From Desulfobacterales bacterium (GTDB lineage: Bacteria > Desulfobacterota > Desulfobacteria > Desulfobacterales > Desulfobacteraceae), in assembly GCA_022361535.1 (NCBI GenBank), contig JAKSAU010000421.1:1-13607 (forward strand): a stretch of DNA of 13,607 bases, read 5' to 3'. Under the pieces are notes generated by a model. That model did no database searches, was not told the origin of the DNA, and saw nothing but the letters and a program-made list of their open reading frames with translations. A program made the translations under genes and the position numbers. Positions 8,317 through 13,607 of the stretch are shown here, piece after piece (within the stretch, counting starts at the first letter, position 1; each line of letters starts with the position of its first letter).

Positions 8317-8799
8317 TTACTGCTTAGCTAATTTATTGGTGGGATCTCCTTGTTTCACCATTTGATGTAAAAGGTCTTTTTCCCGGTCTACTGGCAATCG
8401 GCCGGTCAGCCCTGCCCGGGCAACCTGTACACCATTTTGGTTGAAAAATTTGGCCTGTGCCGCAGCACGGCCGCTTTCCTCAACTTGTGTTAAAACGATC
8501 CGGCATTCAATGGTATCGTTAAAATATACCGGCTTAATGAAATTAAAATCCATACCAGTGGCCAGCCACCCGACCTGACCGCCAAACTCACATATCATAG
8601 AACCTACCAGCAGCCCATGACAGATAAGGCCGTTAAACCCTTTGGTCTCAGTCCATTGAGTGTCGTAATGCACCGGGTTATAATCCCGGGTGATATCCCC
8701 GAATGAGTTTGTGTGATCCTGCCTAAACCGGCGTGTTAGTATAAACGTATCCCCTGACTTTAATCCTTTAGCTGCTTTTTTTCTAAATTCGCTCGACAT
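8317..8799 (-). CDS. MaoC-family (R)-specific enoyl-CoA hydratase-like protein
   Basis: The 160-residue protein is a single hot-dog fold of the MaoC dehydratase family. The hydratase signature is clear at residues 34-46, GDITRDYNPVHYD, giving the expected catalytic Asp-His pair D39 and H44 with N41 between. The following GFNGLICHGLL (54-64) is also conserved. Such enzymes hydrate trans-2-enoyl-CoA to (R)-3-hydroxyacyl-CoA or act in related acyl-CoA pathways; the exact acyl chain cannot be read from sequence. The C-terminal 25 residues are polar and probably extend past the fold. The start ATG has only a weak upstream GGTGTG. It is divergent from the MarR-GNAT gene across 102 bp that contain two palindromes, so it may be controlled by that regulator. 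Confidence 0.9.
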   Translation of the reverse strand: MSSEFRKKAAKGLKSGDTFILTRRFRQDHTNSFGDITRDYNPVHYDTQWTETKGFNGLICHGLLVGSMICEFGGQVGWLATGMDFNFIKPVYFNDTIECRIVLTQVEESGRAAAQAKFFNQNGVQVARAGLTGRLPVDREKDLLHQMVKQGDPTNKLAKQ

Positions 8800-8812
8800 A
8801 TCACACCATTAG

Positions 8813-8825
8813 TTGAAAGTTTCAA
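8813..8825. promoter_or_regulatory. perfect 13-bp palindrome, candidate MarR operator 1
   Basis: TTGAAA-G-TTTCAA is a perfect inverted repeat between the divergent MaoC and MarR-GNAT genes. It lies just upstream of the MarR -35 box and 14 bp from the MaoC start codon. Assignment to the adjacent MarR-type regulator is inferred from position. Confidence 0.5.
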
Positions 8826-8833
8826 GTATTTGC

Positions 8834-8846
8834 TTGACATTTTCAA
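8834..8846. promoter_or_regulatory. second near-identical 13-bp palindrome, candidate MarR operator 2
   Basis: TTGACA-T-TTTCAA repeats the layout of the palindrome at 8813-8825, with one mismatched pair between its arms. Its centre is 21 bp from the first centre, two helical turns, so two dimers could bind the same DNA face. The left arm is itself the -35 box of the MarR-GNAT promoter, so occupancy would block polymerase. Confidence 0.45.
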
Positions 8847-8864
8847 TATAATTCTTTTTATAAT
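8834..8864 (+). promoter_or_regulatory. promoter of the MarR-GNAT / FUSC unit
   Basis: Both hexamers are perfect consensus, TTGACA (8834-8839) and TATAAT (8859-8864), but the spacer is 19 bp, longer than the ideal 17. An overlapping TTTATA (8857-8862) would give 17 bp. Transcription would start near 8871, leaving a leader of about 30 bases to ATG 8902. Confidence 0.65.
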
Positions 8865-8901
8865 ACAAAATCAATCTATTTCTTATAAGGAGGACACTGA
8901 A

Positions 8902-9810
8902 ATGTCCATAAATCGTATCAGGGCGTTTAACCGCTTCTACACAGGAAGAATCGGATTGATAACAAACCGGTTTCTCAACAGCAAATACTCGTTGGTTCAA
9001 GCAAGGCTATTGTTTGAGCTTCACCAGGGGGCGCCCTTATTTGCCAGTGATATTTCAAAAAAACTGAACCTCTCACCCGATCATTTAAGTAAAATGGTTT
9101 CCAAGTTTGAGGCCATGAATCTGATAACCCGGACCCCATCTGAAAAGGATGCAAGAAAACAGCTTTTGAAACTGACCCCGGAAGGAAAAGCAGCTTATTT
9201 GGCACTTAGGGCCCGGTCAAATAAGCAAATCCAGGAGATGATTCAAGATTTAACAAGGCAGGAAATAGACACCCTAACATCAGCCATGAATACCATTGAG
9301 CAGATTTTGGAGCCTGGGTCAGCCGGGTCCAGCCTGGTCACGATCAGGTCTCACCGGCCCGGAGATATTGGATATGTTATTCACCGTCATGGGGTCCTCT
9401 ACTCAAAGGAATACGGGTTTAACCATGAGTTTGATGCATATGTGGCCCAGGGCATGGCTGGTTTTATCCAAAACATATCTGACCGCGAGCACCTTTGGAT
9501 TGCAGAAAACCAAGGTAAGTTTGCAGGGTCCGTCGCTGTTGTCAGCCGCAATGACAATACGGCCCAGCTCAGGTGGCTTATTGTAGAACCAGGAAACAGA
9601 AAAAAGGGAATCGGGAAGCAATTGGTTAATGAAGCTGTACGATTTTCAAAGGAAAAAAAATATCGATCCATTTTACTTTGGACCATTGACTTTCTTGATG
9701 CGGCAAGGCACCTGTACGATCAGGCAGGGTTCCGTTTGGACCGGACAAAAACAAGCCAAGTCTGGGGCCAAACCCTAAATGAAGAATGCTGGAAAAAGGA
9801 CTTGAACTAA
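8902..9810 (+). CDS. MarR-family regulator fused to a GNAT acetyltransferase domain
   Basis: The protein has 302 residues and two parts. Residues 1-140 form a MarR-type winged helix-turn-helix: recognition region DISKKLNLSPDHLSKMVSKF (50-69) and wing around SEKDARKQLLKLT (80-92). Residues 146-300 form a GNAT domain with motif A WLIVEPGNRKKGIGKQL (225-241), including the acetyl-CoA-binding RKKGIG, and a late LYDQAGF segment (271-277) typical of the fold. ATG 8902 was chosen because AAGGAGG lies eight bases upstream; the frame stays open to 8830, but that stretch contains the promoter. This fusion is a known family whose acetyl acceptors are mostly uncharacterised. The FUSC exporter starts 53 bp downstream with no terminator between, so the pair is probably one operon. 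Autoregulation through the two upstream palindromes is inferred. Confidence 0.92.
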   Translation: MSINRIRAFNRFYTGRIGLITNRFLNSKYSLVQARLLFELHQGAPLFASDISKKLNLSPDHLSKMVSKFEAMNLITRTPSEKDARKQLLKLTPEGKAAYLALRARSNKQIQEMIQDLTRQEIDTLTSAMNTIEQILEPGSAGSSLVTIRSHRPGDIGYVIHRHGVLYSKEYGFNHEFDAYVAQGMAGFIQNISDREHLWIAENQGKFAGSVAVVSRNDNTAQLRWLIVEPGNRKKGIGKQLVNEAVRFSKEKKYRSILLWTIDFLDAARHLYDQAGFRLDRTKTSQVWGQTLNEECWKKDLN

Positions 9811-9863
9811 AATTAATATAGGTTTTAATTCACCTGACACCGAACCTGTGATACACACCAGCC

Positions 9864-10886
9864 ATGAAACCGTCAACCGTTCACATGATACATGGGTTTA
9901 AAACGGCTCTTGCAGCAATCATTGCATATACTGTTACCGCTATATTTAACCTGGAATTCGGATACTGGGCCGTAATTTCCACTGTCATTGTCATGCAGGT
10001 CTACGTGGCAGATTCCATTGAAATCTGTCTTTACAGGCTTTCGGGAACCCTTATTGGTGCAGCATTAGGCGTTTGCGTTATGCTGATTGTTCCTCCTACG
10101 CCAATATGGATTGGAGCAGCCCTTTTTGTGACCATTGCCCTGTGTGCCTTTCTCACCCGGTATAAAACCCGGTACAGGATGGCTGCCATTACCGTGGTGA
10201 TTATCATTATGACCGGTTTTGCAGAACCAAACATCCTGATATTCGGCATATCCAGGGTCATTGAAATAGGCCTTGGCATTGTCTGCGCATTTGCAGTCTC
10301 AGTCTTGGTTTTTCCAAGAAGAAAAGCTGATGTATTACGCCTACGGCTTTCGGATCAGGCCCGGGACTGCAATGATCTGGGACTAATCCTGGTAAAGGCT
10401 TTTATCCAAAAACAAGCCCATGTTGATGAAACCCCTGTTGACAATCTAGTCAATGAGGTAAAAGAAAATCAGTCATTTTTCTTAAACGTCCACCGTCATG
10501 AAGCCCGGCTTTACAAGCTGGGAGAAAACTTTCAGGCCAGGGTGTTTCTTATGGGCAGAACCGTTGAAAATCTAAGGACTATGACCCGGATATTAAACGG
10601 ACTGGACGGGCTTGGCCATGACATTATCATGGCAGGAGAGCTTGAGGAAATTGCCGTTACTGCGGGCCAAACACTTAAAGACCTTAATACCGGCAAGTGT
10701 ATTGCCGATACTCAAAAACTTTCACACCTGATCCAGAACCTGGACAAACGGCTGAACGATATCAGAAAAGAAGGGCTGACTACCAGGTTTGACATCAAAC
10801 GCCTGGTTCAGGTGTTTTCTTTCTACAACAGTCTTAAATACTATGCTGAGGATATACTGGCAGGGGCCAGGAGAATGACAACCTAA
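9864..10886 (+). CDS. FUSC-family (aromatic acid exporter type) inner-membrane protein
   Basis: The 340-residue protein has about six hydrophobic membrane helices packed into residues 10-150, followed by a soluble, helix-rich cytoplasmic part (about 150-340). This matches short FUSC / aromatic acid exporter proteins. Conserved features include RLSGTLIGAALGV (58-70) and RVIEIGLG (131-138). Relatives such as AaeB export hydroxylated aromatic acids and fusaric acid; the substrate here is not known. No adaptor (membrane fusion protein) gene is adjacent. No clear Shine-Dalgarno precedes ATG 9864, so translation may depend on the upstream MarR-GNAT gene. Its stop is 13 bp from the stop of the convergent M23 peptidase gene, with no visible terminator between. 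Confidence 0.88.
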   Translation: MKPSTVHMIHGFKTALAAIIAYTVTAIFNLEFGYWAVISTVIVMQVYVADSIEICLYRLSGTLIGAALGVCVMLIVPPTPIWIGAALFVTIALCAFLTRYKTRYRMAAITVVIIIMTGFAEPNILIFGISRVIEIGLGIVCAFAVSVLVFPRRKADVLRLRLSDQARDCNDLGLILVKAFIQKQAHVDETPVDNLVNEVKENQSFFLNVHRHEARLYKLGENFQARVFLMGRTVENLRTMTRILNGLDGLGHDIIMAGELEEIAVTAGQTLKDLNTGKCIADTQKLSHLIQNLDKRLNDIRKEGLTTRFDIKRLVQVFSFYNSLKYYAEDILAGARRMTT

Positions 10887-10899
10887 AAAAATTATACTT

Positions 10900-12126
10900 T
10901 TAGGGAGTTGAACGGGCAGCCAGTTTTTGATGAGCATTGATTTGCTGTGTGTATTTACCAGCCATCAAAGAAAACTGATCCATTTGTTTCTCATTTACCG
11001 GTTTGCCTGCACTGGGCGCCTGGTCAAAGGGATTTACCGGCCGGCCATTTTTGCGCATACGAAAGCATAGATGATATCCTGTGGCAAGACCTGTCTTGCC
11101 CACATATCCGATCACCTCGCCCTGAATTACTTTTTTGTTTTTCTTCATGCCGGTAGCATATTTATTCATATGAAAATAAGCGGTTTCATATCCTGAAAAA
11201 TGGCGAATGGTAATTTGACGACCCGTTGTTTTGCTGTAGTAGATGCTTGAAATTACCCCGTCAGCCACTGCCTTGATGGGAGTATTTCTAGGAGCGGCAT
11301 AATCCACTCCCGGATGGGCTCTGTATTTTTTCAAGATCGGATGGAACCTGCGGTTGGAAAAAGAGGAAGATATTCTCGAATAGTTTAACGGCGCTTTTAA
11401 AAACGCTTTTTCAAGGGATTGGCCCTTATCGTTAAAGTACCCTTTGTGTCCGGTTTCATTTTCATGCAAAAAGGCTTTATAAGTAATGTTCCGGTTGGTA
11501 AAAAACGCGGCTCTTATATCTGAATATCCACAGAATTTACCATCCTTGTATTTTTTATCCACGATTGCAGTGAAGGAATCTCCTGATCTGATATCCCTTA
11601 TAAAGTCAATATCCCAGGCAAAAATATCAGCTAGTTTCCAGGTCAAGGAATTGTATTCGCCTGCTCTTTGTACAGCTTCTGCTAAAGATGTTCGGATATC
11701 CACACTGACAATATTCTGCCGAATATCATAGATAATGGGCTGCTTTGAAATGATAAAATCGTCTTCTGAACGTTTTATAACAAGGCAGTCATCTCTGTTT
11801 ATTTCATACTCAAATGAAACAAAGGTCTTATTGTCCAGCTTAATTTTATAAGTCCTGCCCATCCGGATACTGGTAAGGGGAAATACTTCCCTGGATTTTA
11901 TTTCTAACCCATAAATGGTTTTAGCAGGAAGATAGGAATTGAGCAGGGAAGAAACCGTTTCCCCTTTTTTGATTTTACCTGAAATGGTTTCCAGTTGAAT
12001 CGAGGCCTGAACAGGCGGTGATATAAAGGAAAACCCTTTATTAGGTATTGGTGCGGCAGATAAAACAAGAAGGAATGTAACCGCACAAACAATTATTTTA
12101 AACCTTAACCTTTTTACCGCACTCAT
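10900..12126 (-). CDS. MepM/Csd3-like M23 peptidoglycan endopeptidase with a His-x-Cys zinc motif
   Basis: The protein has 408 residues. A basic N-terminus and hydrophobic stretch (about 9-25) form a signal peptide or membrane anchor, placing it in the periplasm. Residues 45-130 resemble the OapA/LysM-like region of MepM-type proteins (KKGETVSSLL). A second mixed domain (about 131-240) is followed by the M23/LytM peptidase (about 250-370). Zinc ligands H271 and D275 sit in HPGVDYAAP, and H319 lies in YFHM. The closing motif is YHLCF (351-355), so the usual zinc-ligand histidine of His-x-His is C354. Cys variants are known in some M23 groups, so zinc binding by Cys is plausible. It probably cleaves peptide cross-links during wall growth. 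It is transcribed alone from a candidate promoter at 12186-12214. Confidence 0.92.
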   Translation of the reverse strand: MSAVKRLRFKIIVCAVTFLLVLSAAPIPNKGFSFISPPVQASIQLETISGKIKKGETVSSLLNSYLPAKTIYGLEIKSREVFPLTSIRMGRTYKIKLDNKTFVSFEYEINRDDCLVIKRSEDDFIISKQPIIYDIRQNIVSVDIRTSLAEAVQRAGEYNSLTWKLADIFAWDIDFIRDIRSGDSFTAIVDKKYKDGKFCGYSDIRAAFFTNRNITYKAFLHENETGHKGYFNDKGQSLEKAFLKAPLNYSRISSSFSNRRFHPILKKYRAHPGVDYAAPRNTPIKAVADGVISSIYYSKTTGRQITIRHFSGYETAYFHMNKYATGMKKNKKVIQGEVIGYVGKTGLATGYHLCFRMRKNGRPVNPFDQAPSAGKPVNEKQMDQFSLMAGKYTQQINAHQKLAARSTP

Positions 12127-12185
12127 AACTTTCCATTGCTGCTGTTTCTAATTCAACCCAACATCAAACGCCACAGGTTTCAGGC

Positions 12186-12214
12186 AAAATAGTAAACCCG
12201 GTAAAAAGTGTAAA
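12186..12214 (-). promoter_or_regulatory. candidate promoter of the M23 peptidase gene
   Basis: On the minus strand TTTACA (12214-12209) and TATTTT (12191-12186) are separated by 17 bp, matching consensus at five and four of six positions. Transcription would start near 12179, leaving a leader of about 50 bases. It lies just beyond the terminator of the preceding oxidoreductase gene. Confidence 0.35.
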
Positions 12215-12289
12215 GTCTTTTTTAGTTCTATTTTTCTCAATGATCCTTAAAAGAAATTTTATCCATAGGTTTGGACAATACAGGCAAAT

Positions 12290-12329
12290 AAAAAAGGGCT
12301 GGAAAAAGATTTCTTTCCAGCCCTTTTTT
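12290..12329 (-). terminator. strong rho-independent terminator of the pyruvate:ferredoxin oxidoreductase gene
   Basis: Arms of 16 bases (12290-12305 and 12314-12329) are perfectly complementary around an 8-base loop. The core is GGGCTGGAAA with its complement, flanked by A and T tracts on both sides. It begins 22 bp after the oxidoreductase stop codon. The flanking A/T runs make it bidirectional, so it also insulates that gene from the plus-strand side. Confidence 0.9.
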
Positions 12330-12351
12330 GTTTTATATGGCGCCTAAAAAA

Positions 12352-13607
<1,256 letters not shown>

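Noticed and set aside
8308..8323. GCAGT-TGCATT-ACTGC inverted repeat between the convergent amidohydrolase and MaoC genes, possible terminator
   Set aside because: The stem is only 5 bp, there is no following T-run on either strand, and it overlaps the MaoC stop codon.

Overview
The window looks like a chromosomal stretch from an anaerobic, probably sulfate-reducing Desulfobacterota (Desulfobacterales-like) bacterium. This is inferred from the single-chain pyruvate:ferredoxin oxidoreductase at the right edge, the KamA-type radical SAM enzyme at the left edge, the moderate GC content and the Gram-negative style of the periplasmic M23 peptidase. No RNA gene, CRISPR array, insertion sequence or phage gene was found. 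The window is gene-dense: there is no gene-free stretch over 300 bases, and the largest gap is 6489-6725.

Left part (1-2825). A KamA-family radical SAM protein (1-1275, minus, running off the window) lies downstream of a small cupin gene (1412-1777, minus). A LysR-family regulator (1935-2825, plus) is divergent from the cupin gene, and the shared intergenic region holds an imperfect palindrome and a promoter placed so that the LysR mRNA would be leaderless. The radical SAM protein keeps the cluster cysteines and the presumed carboxylate-binding arginine of lysine 2,3-aminomutase, but appears to have lost both aspartates that recognise the lysine side chain.

Central signalling block (2840-6488, all minus). 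An HDOD protein overlaps a soluble hybrid histidine kinase with two receiver domains by one base. An XRE-cupin regulator follows 77 bp downstream. These three may form one operon.

Metabolic and efflux block (6726-10886). A YtcJ-like amidohydrolase (plus, TTG start) converges on a MaoC-type hydratase gene (minus). The MaoC gene is divergent from a MarR-GNAT fusion regulator, which is followed 53 bp later by a FUSC-family exporter. The MaoC/MarR intergenic region holds two related 13-bp palindromes with centres 21 bp apart, one covering the -35 box. This suggests an autoregulated, effector-controlled efflux unit.

Right part (10900-13607, minus). A MepM/Csd3-like M23 peptidase carries a His-x-Cys in place of the usual His-x-His. 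It is separated by a strong bidirectional terminator from the C-terminal third of pyruvate:ferredoxin oxidoreductase, which runs off the window. Most of the window is ordinary housekeeping and accessory content. The divergent KamA homologue and the tandem operator are the best candidates for something not yet characterised.
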